Shown here: positions 1 through 9,011 of the stretch, one piece after another
Numbering within the stretch: position 1 is the first letter of the stretch
Layout of the letters: every line of letters starts with the position of its first letter
Assembly: GCA_963664255.1 (NCBI GenBank)
Contig: OY760938.1
Location: 1,116,001 to 1,180,000 of the forward strand
Origin: G963663775 sp963664255
GTDB taxonomy: Bacteria > Bacillota > Clostridia > Oscillospirales > Butyricicoccaceae
Length of the DNA: 64,000 bases
Direction: 5' to 3'
Made by a program: the position numbers and the translations under genes
The notes under the pieces: model-generated
Seen by the model: the letters and a program-made list of their open reading frames with translations, nothing else
Database searches by the model: none
Told to the model about the DNA's origin: nothing

Positions 1-138
1 CTCTAAGTATATTATATTTTTACAAATAATCAATCAAATCCCTGTCATCTTAAAGATGATTGTTATCAAGTGCACCAATCAACAAAAGCGCACAACAAAG
101 GGCGTCCTTCTCAGAACACCTTTTGTTGTGCTTCATCC

Positions 139-1497
139 TCATTTGACTATCTTTTCTGAATCACTTATCAACCGTTCACTAAACTTTCCACGTGGCTGTA
201 TTCTCGAGCGTTTTTCAATTTCCTCTATCCCCATTTGTGAAGAGATGTTTAACAAAACTTCTTCCAATCGCTGATTGATAGAAAGATTCCTTTCGCGCTT
301 TCTTCGGACAATTCCATGACAACCAACAGGCGAAAGATAGATTTCTTCCGGCGCATCCAGTGAAATAATCTCTGGCAATGTTTTAAATGAACAATTTTCT
401 GGAATTTCCGTACAATTAACAACTGAACCATCACTTATCGGAACCAAATCTCTTCCTAAATCATAAAAAACCTCACCATCCGATAGAAACGTGGTGCGTT
501 TCTCAAGAAATTCTACGAAATTCGCGAAATCAAGGTTATCGTTCATCCCATCTTTTATTCTTGTACCAATCCATTTAACGACAGGAACCGCCCATGAGTT
601 TCCTATCGCTTGGTATCGATTTGTTCTGGACGCACTTTTCAAGTCTGTATAATGATCCGGAAATCCCATCAATCTCTCGCACTCTAAGGGAGATAACCTT
701 CGCAAACGTTCATTTTGAGCAACAAATAGGGAGCCGTTATATGCAGCAGCATTTCCATTCCACTTTGTTCCATACGCGGAATACAGACAATCCGAATATT
801 CTCGAAAAACCTCGAACGAATGTCCGTCCTTTTCAAACTTTAATTTTGTTGTTGGATACGACGGAAATTCATTTTTATGTAGTTCAAACAGAATATTTTC
901 CGGTTTGAACTCTTTCCCGCCTGCTAATACATAAAGGCGTCTGCGCTGCTGTGGCAACCCAAAATATTTGGCATCCAAAACGCGCCACGCAATATTACGC
1001 TTTTTCCCTTTTAACACCCCAGCATTTGGCCATTTTTTCACATGAAGCACTTTATCCAACCCTGCTAGCGAAGAAATAAGACATCCAAACGCATTTGTCT
1101 TGTCCTTTAAGACCCCCTCGACATTTTCCCAAAAAACAACACAAGGCGGAGCTCCCATTTGCTTTCGTACGTTGTCATTCGCTTCAATAATATCAACAAA
1201 TTTAAGCGTTAAATTTCCACGATTATCATGTAACCCCTTCTTGCCACCTGCCAATGAAAACGCCTGACACGGTGTTCCGCCACAGAGCAAATCCGGTGCA
1301 CGGACTTGTTGATTTTCTAATGCAAATGGTATCGTATTCATATCTCCAAGATTTACAACATCAGGGAATTTTTCAGATAAAATCTTTGAAGGGAAGGTCG
1401 CGATTTCAGAAAACCACTCAAAGGATAGACCTAGTGATTCCCAAGCAATCGAAGCGGCTTCGATTCCAGAGCAAATACTTCCTACCGTTTTTATCAT
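139..1497 (-). CDS. DNA (cytosine-5) methyltransferase of a type II R-M system
   Basis: A 452-residue C5 methyltransferase that would methylate cytosine in the site cut by the nuclease encoded next to it. Visible motifs in order are an AdoMet-binding start (GSICSGIEAAS), the catalytic PCQ in CGGTPCQAFS near residue 77, FWENVEG near residue 125, QQRRRLYVLAG near 185 and YQAIGNSWAVPVV at the end of the catalytic core. About 130 extra C-terminal residues are not assigned. I chose ATG 1497 over GTG 1506 because AAGGGGGTG lies at the right distance and contains the GTG. The region is AT-rich compared with the rest of the window, suggesting transfer. The sequence resembles phage and mobile-element Dcm-type enzymes. 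Confidence 0.9.
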   Translation of the reverse strand: MIKTVGSICSGIEAASIAWESLGLSFEWFSEIATFPSKILSEKFPDVVNLGDMNTIPFALENQQVRAPDLLCGGTPCQAFSLAGGKKGLHDNRGNLTLKFVDIIEANDNVRKQMGAPPCVVFWENVEGVLKDKTNAFGCLISSLAGLDKVLHVKKWPNAGVLKGKKRNIAWRVLDAKYFGLPQQRRRLYVLAGGKEFKPENILFELHKNEFPSYPTTKLKFEKDGHSFEVFREYSDCLYSAYGTKWNGNAAAYNGSLFVAQNERLRRLSPLECERLMGFPDHYTDLKSASRTNRYQAIGNSWAVPVVKWIGTRIKDGMNDNLDFANFVEFLEKRTTFLSDGEVFYDLGRDLVPISDGSVVNCTEIPENCSFKTLPEIISLDAPEEIYLSPVGCHGIVRRKRERNLSINQRLEEVLLNISSQMGIEEIEKRSRIQPRGKFSERLISDSEKIVK

Positions 1498-1544
1498 GAA
1501 TAGCACCCCCTTTTTATACCAATCTCATACACCGTCAATTTGTT

Positions 1545-2456
1545 TCATTTTTCAGAAATGTATTCGTTGAATTTTTCTTTCCATAAAGCAAGATCATACC
1601 AACAGCAACCGATGCAGCCATTTTCATCTGCCTTTGAAGTTCCGCACCAATTTTCACTGCCGGAATAATACCATTGTATGCCGAAAAAATCTCCTCGTTT
1701 ACCGGTTGAAACGCATCGTTTGCAATATCTTTCTTTTTGTAAATTCGTTTGATTTGTTAAAAGCTGAAATTTTCGTTTGATTTCCACATCTGGCATCGTC
1801 GTTTCATTGATTGTTTCTCCGTTAATCCACCTTGACGATGGAAACTTATGGTCAATCACTAACTCCGATATGGTCTGTGAAGACTCAAAACAAGCATCTT
1901 TCAATGGCAGAACGGCTTTTATTCTGTTTTGCAGACTAACAGAAATCGAAAATCGCTTTTCATTGTCAGCGGCATGACGCGGCATTCTAATTAGCAGGTC
2001 AAAAAACTGTTTGCCGCCACACGTTGCACAATCCATTTTCATTGTCGCAATGTAATATCCCATCTGTTTTAAAGCTTTAATCCGCGCAGCAGGTTGTGGG
2101 TTACTTTGCGGCACTGGACCACATTTGCGACATTGCCATTTGGTTAAAACATCCGTTCCATTTAGTGCATCAAATACCGCTTGAGTGTCAAAGGCTTGCT
2201 TATTCTCCCAAAATTGGCGTTGTTCATTTTGCCACAATGCGTTTTTACCAGGGTCAAGTTCTGTATAACAGCGTAACACCCAACTTTTCACATCATCAGC
2301 GGTCAACGGAATATCTGTTCCTTGATATTTTGATGTGATAGGAATGCATCCGTTCCAAGTTTTTGTTGGATATCGAAATGTTACCCAAAGATAATAGTCC
2401 TGCATCCCATATATCTGAAAGCGAGTGCCGATTTTAACATTCGCATTGATTTTCAT
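1545..2456 (-). CDS. HNH-type restriction endonuclease, partner of the C5 methyltransferase
   Basis: About 303 residues, transcribed in the same direction as the methyltransferase and just upstream of it, so most likely the cognate restriction enzyme. An HNH-like core is visible: SELVIDHKFPSSRW near residue 200, an Asn about 35 residues later (LLTNQTNL) and then CKRC; further Cys pairs (CRKC, CATC, CIGCC) suggest zinc ribbons. The specificity cannot be inferred. The start is uncertain: ATG 2456 has a poor ribosome site, whereas TTG codons at 2472-2480 follow GAAA plus a run of nine G and are well spaced from it. The 9-G run lies exactly where translation begins or is initiated. Confidence 0.72.
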   Translation of the reverse strand: MKINANVKIGTRFQIYGMQDYYLWVTFRYPTKTWNGCIPITSKYQGTDIPLTADDVKSWVLRCYTELDPGKNALWQNEQRQFWENKQAFDTQAVFDALNGTDVLTKWQCRKCGPVPQSNPQPAARIKALKQMGYYIATMKMDCATCGGKQFFDLLIRMPRHAADNEKRFSISVSLQNRIKAVLPLKDACFESSQTISELVIDHKFPSSRWINGETINETTMPDVEIKRKFQLLTNQTNLQKERYCKRCVSTGKRGDFFGIQWYYSGSENWCGTSKADENGCIGCCWYDLALWKEKFNEYISEK

Positions 2457-2480
2457 ATTTTCAAATGGGTACAACAACAA

Positions 2481-2489
2481 CCCCCCCCC
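2481..2489 (-). repeat. C9/G9 homopolymer at the start of the restriction gene
   Basis: Nine consecutive C on the + strand, reading as nine G on the coding strand immediately before TTG TTG TTG. The tract forms part of the probable ribosome site (GAAAGGGG) and, if a more upstream TTG at 2495 is used, would be inside the reading frame. Confidence 0.8.
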
Positions 2490-2603
2490 TTTCAAAATGA
2501 ATGAACATATGTTTTATTTTACTATAGATTGTTTGAAAACTCAATAGATTTTTGCAAGCAATGTACTTTCCTGTACGTTTAGAATCGCTTCAAAAACCAA
2601 AAC

Positions 2604-2635
2604 CACCAGTGCAACCGGTGGTTTGCACAAGCCCT
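2604..2635. other. Small stem-loop next to the GNAT remnant
   Basis: ACCACCAGTGCAACCGGTGGT can fold into a short hairpin, followed by TTGCAC. It lies downstream of the minus-strand GNAT remnant at 2653. Apart from this and the AT-rich upstream region of the restriction gene, 2496-2640 shows nothing recognisable. Confidence 0.35.
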
Positions 2636-2652
2636 AGAAGGGCATATTGCTT

Positions 2653-2850
2653 CTATATATTCCCAAAGTTGCAGCGCTGCATCTCCACGCCATCAGATAT
2701 GATTTGAAACCCATGCTTTTTATAGAAAGCCGCATTTTTACTTTCCTCGGGCATAATTTCAATATAGCAGAACATGTGCAGGCGTATCTCGGCAGCGAAA
2801 TGTTCCAGAATAACATATTTGTGGGACGCAAGCCGCTGTGGAGTGCTGAA
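2653..2850 (-). pseudogene. C-terminal remnant of a GNAT-family acetyltransferase
   Basis: An open frame of up to 82 residues ends with IEIMPEESKNAAFYKKHGF and GVEMQRCNF, which resembles the last strands of GNAT N-acetyltransferases, where an FYxKxGF segment is typical. The AcCoA-binding first half is absent, so only the tail of a gene of roughly 160-200 residues is left. No start or ribosome site fits a working gene. Moderate confidence because the matching segment is short. Confidence 0.5.
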
Positions 2851-2896
2851 CCTGATGTGAAAATCTATACGGTCGCTTAACTTTGGGTATAGCAAA

Positions 2897-2944
2897 CACA
2901 AAGGATATGTAATTTCAGAGAAATCTGTTTACATATCCTTTGTG
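2897..2944. terminator. Rho-independent terminator, 16-bp stem
   Basis: CACAAAGGATATGTAA (2897-2912) pairs perfectly with TTACATATCCTTTGTG (2929-2944) and is followed on the + strand by CTTTTTT. The position suits ending of the minus-strand VOC gene at 2975, but the T-run is on the + side, so it may act in both directions. Confidence 0.8.
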
Positions 2945-2974
2945 CTTTTTTGATTGGATTGCAGTACGATGAAA

Positions 2975-3403
2975 TTATACCAACATACCATTATTATCGA
3001 ACTGAAAATCAGGGCCCCAAACAACTTCCCAATAGTATCCATCTAAGTCGGCAAAATACGCATGATAGCCTCCCCAGAAAGCATCCTGCGGTTCTTTAAC
3101 GATTTTTGCTCCGGCACTTCGCGCCAGTTCAATGATTTCTGCAACATCATCTTTACGTTCAACGTTATATGCCAGCGTAAACCCACCAAAACCACCTGCG
3201 ATTTTCGGCGGATTCTCTTTGCTAATATCGTCTGCCAGTAAATCCAAGGGGAACAGCTCAAACTTTGTGCCGGGTGTACGGAAAAAGATTACCGGAGGAT
3301 TGTTGCCCTTTTCTTCCGTCTGAAAGCCTAATTTATCCCGGTAAAACTGAATGGATTTTTCCATGCTCCTTACGCCTAAGCAAATACAAGTAATCTTATT
3401 CAT
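2975..3403 (-). CDS. VOC (glyoxalase/bleomycin-resistance) family protein
   Basis: 142 residues, the usual length for a single-domain vicinal-oxygen-chelate protein made of two beta-alpha-beta-beta-beta modules. The first module begins ITCICLGVRSMEKSIQFYRDKLGF; the second carries GYHAYFADLDGYYWEVVWGP, the typical DPDGxxxE-like end that supplies a metal ligand. The start at ATG 3403 is supported by AAGAGGG upstream, in preference to a start six codons earlier. The substrate is unknown; dioxygenase-like, lyase and resistance functions all occur in this superfamily. Monocistronic, with a terminator downstream. Confidence 0.8.
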   Translation of the reverse strand: MNKITCICLGVRSMEKSIQFYRDKLGFQTEEKGNNPPVIFFRTPGTKFELFPLDLLADDISKENPPKIAGGFGGFTLAYNVERKDDVAEIIELARSAGAKIVKEPQDAFWGGYHAYFADLDGYYWEVVWGPDFQFDNNGMLV

Positions 3404-3421
3404 ATAAATCCCTCTTATCAA

Positions 3422-3824
3422 TTTCTATTTATCCGTTTGTAGCTTTACTTATTTCCTTAAATACTTCAAGCAGCATGCAATTCCCAACATTATAAGAATC
3501 ACTTTCAACACTTCAGCCAAATAACTGAACAAAACAATCATCAAACCATTTCCTTCTTCTTATTAAATCTACATCGCAAATTTATGCCTTAATGTCCGGT
3601 TCCGATGTCACCGGCTGTAATTGCTCTGGCGATGTTTTACCCAAAAACGCAGGCAGCTGCATATCTGCCATATCAAACATCTCGTTCATCGGCGGAATGC
3701 CAGAAAACTATCCTTCGCTGTTTTCTTTCTATTCTACCACTGTATCATGAAGAATGCTATACCGCAATTTTTGCAGAAAAAAGGTGCACAGGCTATAATA
3801 TTACAAGGAATTTTTGCCTTGCGG
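3422..3824. other. Intergenic region with no supported gene
   Basis: About 400 bases between the divergent VOC and GH18 genes. Short open frames at 3605-3877 (81-90 codons) have no ribosome site and no recognised similarity, so I do not call them. A TATAAT-like box near 3794 may be a secondary promoter. Confidence 0.4.
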
Positions 3825-3854
3825 TTGACAACATCTCATCCATTCCAGTACACT
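3825..3854 (+). promoter_or_regulatory. Candidate sigma-A promoter of the GH18-SLH gene
   Basis: A perfect TTGACA (3825-3830) is followed after 18 bases by TACACT (3849-3854, four of six consensus bases). It lies about 60 bases before the ATG at 3916, a normal leader length. Confidence 0.5.
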
Positions 3855-3915
3855 ATATATGTCTGATTTTGGGATAAGGGTTCAGGCAAAACAAAAAACA
3901 AGGGGGATATTATTG

Positions 3916-6057
3916 ATGAAGAAAACCATCCGTATCACAGCCATGCTCCTGGCAATGGTCATGCTGTTTGCGCCGTCTGTGGGTGCATTGAACATGACGT
4001 ATTTCTTGCAGCATTATCCAGATGCCCACTTTGACCTCACCAATGAGCCGAATCGTGTGGCAACCGTCGAGGAATTTGTGGCAGTGGTCACTGCGTACTC
4101 GTATTACACCGATGGCGTATCGACCACACCGGTTGCGGATAAAACCGGCAGTCAGCCCTCCGCTTGGTGCGCAAAATATGTGCAGGCAGAGGTCAACAAA
4201 GGCGTTTTGACCCCGCAAACCTATGCGTATTCTGCACCTGCAACGGTTGCCTTTGCGGCAGAATATCTGTCCCGCTGTAAGGGACTGTACGCATGGGATT
4301 ATGAAAATGCGTATTCCTTTTCGGATACTGCGGGACTTACTGCAGAGCAAAAGATGTTCTTGAATGTCGCCGCAGACCACAAACTCATTGCCTATACGCG
4401 CGGGATGCGTGCCACCGCACAGATTACACGTGCACAACTGACGAAGTATTTGATTCCAACGACCGTCACCACTCCAACCACACCCGCAGAAGCCAGTGAT
4501 GGCGGTATGAAAGAACTGCACGCCTATTTCACCACCGATTCCACCGAGGATTTCGATGCACCTGCCGAGCAGTTCAAGCGTTTGAAGCAATACGGCAGTG
4601 ATTTGACGATGGTGACTTTCTTGGCGGCGTTTATCAGCAACCATACACCAAACAGCGGCTATCAATATATTCATGAGAATATGTCGCTGGATGATGTGCC
4701 AGATGCAGCCGCTTATTGTCAATCGAAAAACATCTTAACCTTTCTGGGGGTCAGCAATTTTGGCACGAGCGGATTTGACAGCACAACGATTGAAAATCTA
4801 CTGTCTTCCACCAGTAAAATGGATGCTGCGATTTCGGAAATCGTTACTTTGGCAAAGAGATACGATATGGACGGCGTAAATATGGGCTTTGAACATGTCA
4901 GCCCCACCATGCGCAGTGCATACAGCACGTTTCTGACCAAGCTGGCAACCCGTCTGCACGCCGAAGACAAACTGCTGATGACCACAGTCGGTGCGTATTT
5001 TCGTACGGATTTGGAACAGGCAAGCGTCTTTGATTATCAGAAAATCGGTTCTGTATCAGACTATGTGCACGTTATCTTATATGATGACCATTCAGACACC
5101 GCCTACAATGCGTGGACAACAGACCCGGGCGAAATGAGCAATATGGTTACCATTGACCGCACCATGCGCTATGCAACCCAGCTCATTCCCTCCGGCAAAA
5201 TCCTGCTTGGCATGGCAAGCTTCGGCATTGATTACAACACCACCAATCATACCGCGCAGGATACCCCTCGTTCGACCCTAGTTGCACGAGCAAGCGGTAC
5301 GACCATTCAGCAAACTGTCGATGCACGCGGCGGTAAATTTACCTACACTGCTTCAGATGGAACACATATCGTGTATCTGGAAACCGATACCGGCATTTGT
5401 TCCCGTCTGCTGCGCACCTATCGGTATGGGTTGTGCGGGGCAAGCTTTTTCTATCTGGGTTCGGATCAGCCTGCAATCGCCCAATATGCGACTTCGCTTT
5501 CCGCCTATAAACCCGAAGTCCTGTCGGCAATCCAAGCGGATTTAGTGCCTAAAAACTATCGTAAGCTTTATAAAAATGCCATTACACGACCGGAATTTTG
5601 TGATTTGGTGGTGGCATGCATCGAATCTGCAAGCAGGGAAAGCATCGATGCATTCCTGTCTGACAAGGGCGTGGCGGTACAGCAGGGACAGTTCTCCGAT
5701 ACGTCTTCCTCCAATGTGCTGGCAGCGGCGGCACTCGGCATCGTCAACGGACGAGAAGACGGCACCTTCGGCACAGGAACGGTGACCAGACAGGAAGCGG
5801 CTGCCATGCTCTCCCGCTTGGCACAGTGTTTGGGATATACTGCAAGCGGCACTGCGGTCAACTTCACCGATACCACTACACTCGCCACATGGGCACAGCA
5901 AGGTATTTCTGCGGTTTCTGCAATTACAGACCCCACCAACAACAAGCGGGTGATGAACGGCACGAGCAGCACTGCCTTTTCCCCTTTGTCATATTATACA
6001 CGTGAGCAGGCATATATGACCATGGTACGGCTGTATCATGCTGTCAAAGGCGCATAA
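3916..6057 (+). CDS. Secreted GH18-like glycosidase with SLH domains
   Basis: 713 residues with a signal peptide (MKKTIRITAMLLAMVMLFAPSVGA). An SLH-like N-terminal region (about 25-190) is followed by a GH18 barrel (about 200-520) of the YaaH/SleL type known from spore and cell-wall peptidoglycan hydrolases, and by SLH repeats (about 555-713, with VNGREDGTFGTGTVTRQEAAAM) that would anchor it to the cell wall. The GH18 signature reads DGVNMGFE at residues 319-326: the Glu acid is present, but the Asp two residues before it is Gly324. The ATG at 3916 has AGGGGG seven bases upstream; a longer frame to 3859 lacks a site. It stands alone with its own promoter and terminator. Confidence 0.85.
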   Translation: MKKTIRITAMLLAMVMLFAPSVGALNMTYFLQHYPDAHFDLTNEPNRVATVEEFVAVVTAYSYYTDGVSTTPVADKTGSQPSAWCAKYVQAEVNKGVLTPQTYAYSAPATVAFAAEYLSRCKGLYAWDYENAYSFSDTAGLTAEQKMFLNVAADHKLIAYTRGMRATAQITRAQLTKYLIPTTVTTPTTPAEASDGGMKELHAYFTTDSTEDFDAPAEQFKRLKQYGSDLTMVTFLAAFISNHTPNSGYQYIHENMSLDDVPDAAAYCQSKNILTFLGVSNFGTSGFDSTTIENLLSSTSKMDAAISEIVTLAKRYDMDGVNMGFEHVSPTMRSAYSTFLTKLATRLHAEDKLLMTTVGAYFRTDLEQASVFDYQKIGSVSDYVHVILYDDHSDTAYNAWTTDPGEMSNMVTIDRTMRYATQLIPSGKILLGMASFGIDYNTTNHTAQDTPRSTLVARASGTTIQQTVDARGGKFTYTASDGTHIVYLETDTGICSRLLRTYRYGLCGASFFYLGSDQPAIAQYATSLSAYKPEVLSAIQADLVPKNYRKLYKNAITRPEFCDLVVACIESASRESIDAFLSDKGVAVQQGQFSDTSSSNVLAAAALGIVNGREDGTFGTGTVTRQEAAAMLSRLAQCLGYTASGTAVNFTDTTTLATWAQQGISAVSAITDPTNNKRVMNGTSSTAFSPLSYYTREQAYMTMVRLYHAVKGA

Positions 6058-6088
6058 ACACAACATTTGTTCAGGATAACATAACCAG

Positions 6089-6137
6089 AAAGCCCCTGTT
6101 TTCCAATACATTAACTGTAAGGAGAACAGGGGCTTTT
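6089..6137 (+). terminator. Rho-independent terminator after the GH18-SLH gene
   Basis: AAAGCCCCTGTTTTCC (6089-6104) pairs with GGAGAACAGGGGCTTTT (6121-6137), giving a strong GC-rich stem 30 bases after the stop codon. Confidence 0.85.
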
Positions 6138-6227
6138 ACAGAAAAAAGTTAAGCAGATTACAATCTGACGGCATCCAAATTCATACTAGACCTGATGGGA
6201 AACCTAATGTTGCAAATTATAAGAAGC

Positions 6228-6460
6228 TGTATTCATAAACGAGAATGGGAGAAGTAGGGATAGCTTTTTTGCTAGAGCGTTTCTGAAAACTCTGACAGCT
6301 TGTGCTATTTGGACAAAATGAAGATAGCCGCAAGGTATATGAAGGCAAGAAAAGAGGTCGCCCGTTTGTCCTTCGGTGGTCTCCCAGTTCGCGCTTTCGG
6401 TATCCAATCTTTGATTTGCTCCCATTGTTCATTGGTCATTTCATACCTTCTGATTGGCAT
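6228..6460 (-). pseudogene. IS5-family transposase N-terminal remnant with one IS end
   Basis: Reading from ATG 6460 gives about 51 residues: MPIRRYEMTNEQWEQIKDW, then KARTGRPPKDKRA, which is the typical opening of IS5/IS427-group DDE transposases, stopping at 6305. The catalytic domain is missing. At 6228-6247 the sequence CTGTATTCATAAACGAGAA resembles the terminal inverted repeats of the MITE-like element at 13662-13826 and the single end at 33709, so this is probably an internally deleted copy. Confidence 0.6.
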
Positions 6461-6487
6461 CGGTGCTTTCCCTCGTTATTTTCTTTT

Positions 6488-7306
6488 TTAGTCGATGTTC
6501 AGACGCTGGAGATAGGCATGGCTCTTGACGAGTTTGCGATATTCCGCTGGAGTGATTGCAATAAACTTCTTGAATTCACGAATAAAATGCGATTGATCGA
6601 AATAGCCGGATTCCATACTGATATAGGTTAGCTGATCCTCCTGGTGATGGTTGATGAGCTGAATTGCGTTTTGAAACTGAATGATTTTGGCGAAGGTTTT
6701 GGGGTTTACACCGTTATGATGGTCAAATACCATATTGATGTAGCGTGCAGAGTATCCTGTCAGCGCCGCCAGCTCCTGTATCTGCACTCTGCCCGTTGTG
6801 GAGAGCATTTTGTCCTTCAAATACGCCGCCAATCGCTGATGGTTGGTCTGTGCGCTTTGAGACGGTATGCTCTGCAGGCTTGCAGCGTAGTCGTCCGCGA
6901 ACAGCTGCAAGCACGCGCGCCAATCCTGTGTTTCCTCGATTTTCTTGGGAAGGTCCTTGCTTTTGACCACGTCTGCCAAATCAATCTCGTGTCCGATGAG
7001 CTCCTTCATGCTGACAGATAGGTTCGACGGCAGCACTCCCGGCATAAAGCGAATGCCGAAATATTCACGATCTTTCTGGTTGCCTAGCTCGGTTCGCTGC
7101 AGCACTGTTCCGCACGCGCGGGCATACACCCCCGAAGCATCCTTTTCAAAAAAAATATCCACACATCCATCTGGGATAGCGCTAATCTTTTCAAACACAT
7201 CACAGTTTTGCTGATAGTTGTAGATGTGAGCGATGCCATCACGCATGACAAGCTTTTTGTAATAATGATCGGTCGCGAATACAAAATAAGGCTGTACAGG
7301 TGTCAT
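6488..7306 (-). CDS. AraC-family transcriptional regulator
   Basis: 272 residues. The first two thirds (FATDHYYKKLV... IPDGCVDIFFEKD... YFGIRFMPGVLP) match the DUF6597-type sensing domain that precedes AraC DNA-binding domains. The last 100 residues contain two helix-turn-helix motifs: IQELAALTGYSARYINMVFDHHNGVNPKTF and LTYISMESGYFDQSHFIREFKKFIAITPAEYRK. The start at ATG 7306 has AGAAGGTGA just upstream; a longer frame to 7474 has no site. It sits downstream of, and on the same strand as, the dehydrogenase operon at 7.9-12.4 kb, so it may control it; this is inference from position. Confidence 0.88.
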   Translation of the reverse strand: MTPVQPYFVFATDHYYKKLVMRDGIAHIYNYQQNCDVFEKISAIPDGCVDIFFEKDASGVYARACGTVLQRTELGNQKDREYFGIRFMPGVLPSNLSVSMKELIGHEIDLADVVKSKDLPKKIEETQDWRACLQLFADDYAASLQSIPSQSAQTNHQRLAAYLKDKMLSTTGRVQIQELAALTGYSARYINMVFDHHNGVNPKTFAKIIQFQNAIQLINHHQEDQLTYISMESGYFDQSHFIREFKKFIAITPAEYRKLVKSHAYLQRLNID

Positions 7307-7504
7307 AGCTTCACCTTCTGTCGTAATTTTTATAGAGCAGAAAAACAAAAAAGACAGGTGCAAAAATGCTGACGCATCTTTGCACCTGTCCCATGAAACT
7401 ATCATAGCGCGCACAGCTCTTTCTGTCAATGGTGCGTGAGCAGATTGCTCGTTTTTGTGTATTTTCACCTGCATCTATGTGTGGGAATGAGATGCCGTGT
7501 GCCG

Positions 7505-7881
7505 TGCTCAACCCAAATCCAGCTGCGGCACGGGGGTGCGAAAACCCTTTGTCACACACAGCAGGCAAACGAAGCCAATGGCAAGCCACGAGAATCGGGC
7601 TATAGAAGGAGATGGTGTTAAAGTGTATTTCCCCAACCATCCACTTGTGGAGGGTGCAGGCGACAAAGGTGATGATGGTGACGATCTGCAAGGCAAACAG
7701 CACCCAACTGCATTTTGCCATCATATCCACACCAATGAGGTTCGTGATGGTGCTAAATAGGATGAAAAACAGCGCCCATGCTCATGTGGGGATTGCAGGG
7801 ATGAGGGCATTGCCAAAAGAACTGCCAATAATGACCAGATCGTTGGTTTTCAGTGTGCGTTTCAGTGTAGGATGCTCCATA
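7505..7881 (-). pseudogene. Decayed APC-type amino-acid permease
   Basis: Starting six bases after the FAD oxidoreductase stop, the reading MEHPTLKRTLKTNDLVIIG resembles the N-terminus of APC-superfamily permeases. It meets a stop and frame change near 7800, then continues with a hydrophobic stretch (ITNLIGVDMM...LFALQIVTIITFVACTL) and, in a third frame, ARFSWLAIGFVCLLCVTKGF. Only about 125 codons of a gene normally 430-480 codons long remain. Its place as the last gene suggests the operon once carried its own uptake system. Confidence 0.6.
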
Positions 7882-7886
7882 GTTGT

Positions 7887-9011
7887 TTACTTCGCCTTGA
7901 AACGATCATAGCGCAGAGCGCTGAGATCGATGGTGGATTTACAATCGGTGGCAAGCTCCGAGAGAAGCATTCCCACCGGGGGCGCGATGCCGAAACCGTG
8001 TCCGGAGAAGCCGCACGCCGCAATCAGTCCCGGCACTTCGTCGACATGGCTGATGACCGGCACATGATCCGCGCAGGAGTCCATCCAGCCAGACCACGTA
8101 CGTACGACCTTGAGGTCGGCAAGCACGGGGAAATAGCGCAGGATTGCACGACACGCTGCAGGAGCAGCGATCGCCGCAGTCACCGGCGCGCCAGGCTTCG
8201 CATAAGGCTCTAAGCCATAGTTGAGACCGAACACAAACGAGCCGTGCGTGCTCTGGTGTCCGTAAAAGTCCGCCGCCGCTGTACCGAGCATCTGATAAAA
8301 CATCGGAGGTGCGGCCTCGGTAACCAGTGTTTCCAGCAGCACGGGACTCATCGGCACATCGATGCCAACGGTGTTGAGAATGCTACGGCTGCCCAGACCT
8401 GCGGCGACGATGATCTTATCTCCCTCGTAGGTGTTGTTCTGCGTGACGACCTGACGCGCTGCGCCGCGAAGCTTGCGAATCTCGCGTACCGTTTCACCGG
8501 TGATGAACCGTGCGCCCAGCTCGCGTGCCTTGCGATAGAATGCCAGTGTCGCCAGCAGGGGATTGGCGTGTCCGTCGGTTGCGCACCAACTGGCACCCAG
8601 CACATCTTCTGACAGGTAAGGGCAGATCTCTCGTGCTTCATCGCCCGAGACCATACGCACATCCAGGCCACAGCCAACCGCTGTTTTGGTCAATTTCTCA
8701 AGGGTTTTGAGGTGCCCCTCAGTGCGTCCGAGCCGAAGGTTGCCCTCCTGATAATACTCCACATCCATACCTAGATCGTCTTTGAGCTTGGGCCATAGAT
8801 GCTCAATGCCATACATCACGATGGGCAGCTCTCGGGGGTCGCGACCTGACTGGCGAACACCACCGCCGTTGCGGGTCGAGCCGCCGTCGCCAATGTGGTC
8901 GCTCGCTTCTAAAACGAGGACGCTCACGCCCTTTTTCGCGAGGTTATACGCGGTTGCACAGCCGATGATGCCCGCGCCGATAATGATGACGTCTGCATAC
9001 TTATTTGCCAT
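7887..9011 (-). CDS. FAD-dependent amine/amino-acid dehydrogenase, beta subunit (DAO family)
   Basis: 374 residues of the D-amino-acid oxidase/sarcosine oxidase beta/glycine oxidase family, which oxidise a C-N bond and pass electrons to FAD. The FAD-binding motif is VIIIGAGIIGCATAYNLAKKG at the start, and the conserved C-terminal part is ACGFSGHGFGIAPPVG. ATG 9011 overlaps the end of the upstream BFD gene by 11 bases, showing tight coupling. In HcnC, SoxB and opine or hydroxyproline dehydrogenases the equivalent chain is the substrate-oxidising subunit. A close paralogue with the same neighbours lies at 55441-56619. Substrate unknown. Confidence 0.88.
   Translation of the reverse strand: MANKYADVIIIGAGIIGCATAYNLAKKGVSVLVLEASDHIGDGGSTRNGGGVRQSGRDPRELPIVMYGIEHLWPKLKDDLGMDVEYYQEGNLRLGRTEGHLKTLEKLTKTAVGCGLDVRMVSGDEAREICPYLSEDVLGASWCATDGHANPLLATLAFYRKARELGARFITGETVREIRKLRGAARQVVTQNNTYEGDKIIVAAGLGSRSILNTVGIDVPMSPVLLETLVTEAAPPMFYQMLGTAAADFYGHQSTHGSFVFGLNYGLEPYAKPGAPVTAAIAAPAACRAILRYFPVLADLKVVRTWSGWMDSCADHVPVISHVDEVPGLIAACGFSGHGFGIAPPVGMLLSELATDCKSTIDLSALRYDRFKAK

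Noticed and set aside
3605..3877. Overlapping plus-strand ORFs of 81-90 codons before the GH18 gene
   Set aside because: No ribosome site and no recognisable domain; two frames are open over the same DNA and they run into the promoter of the next gene.
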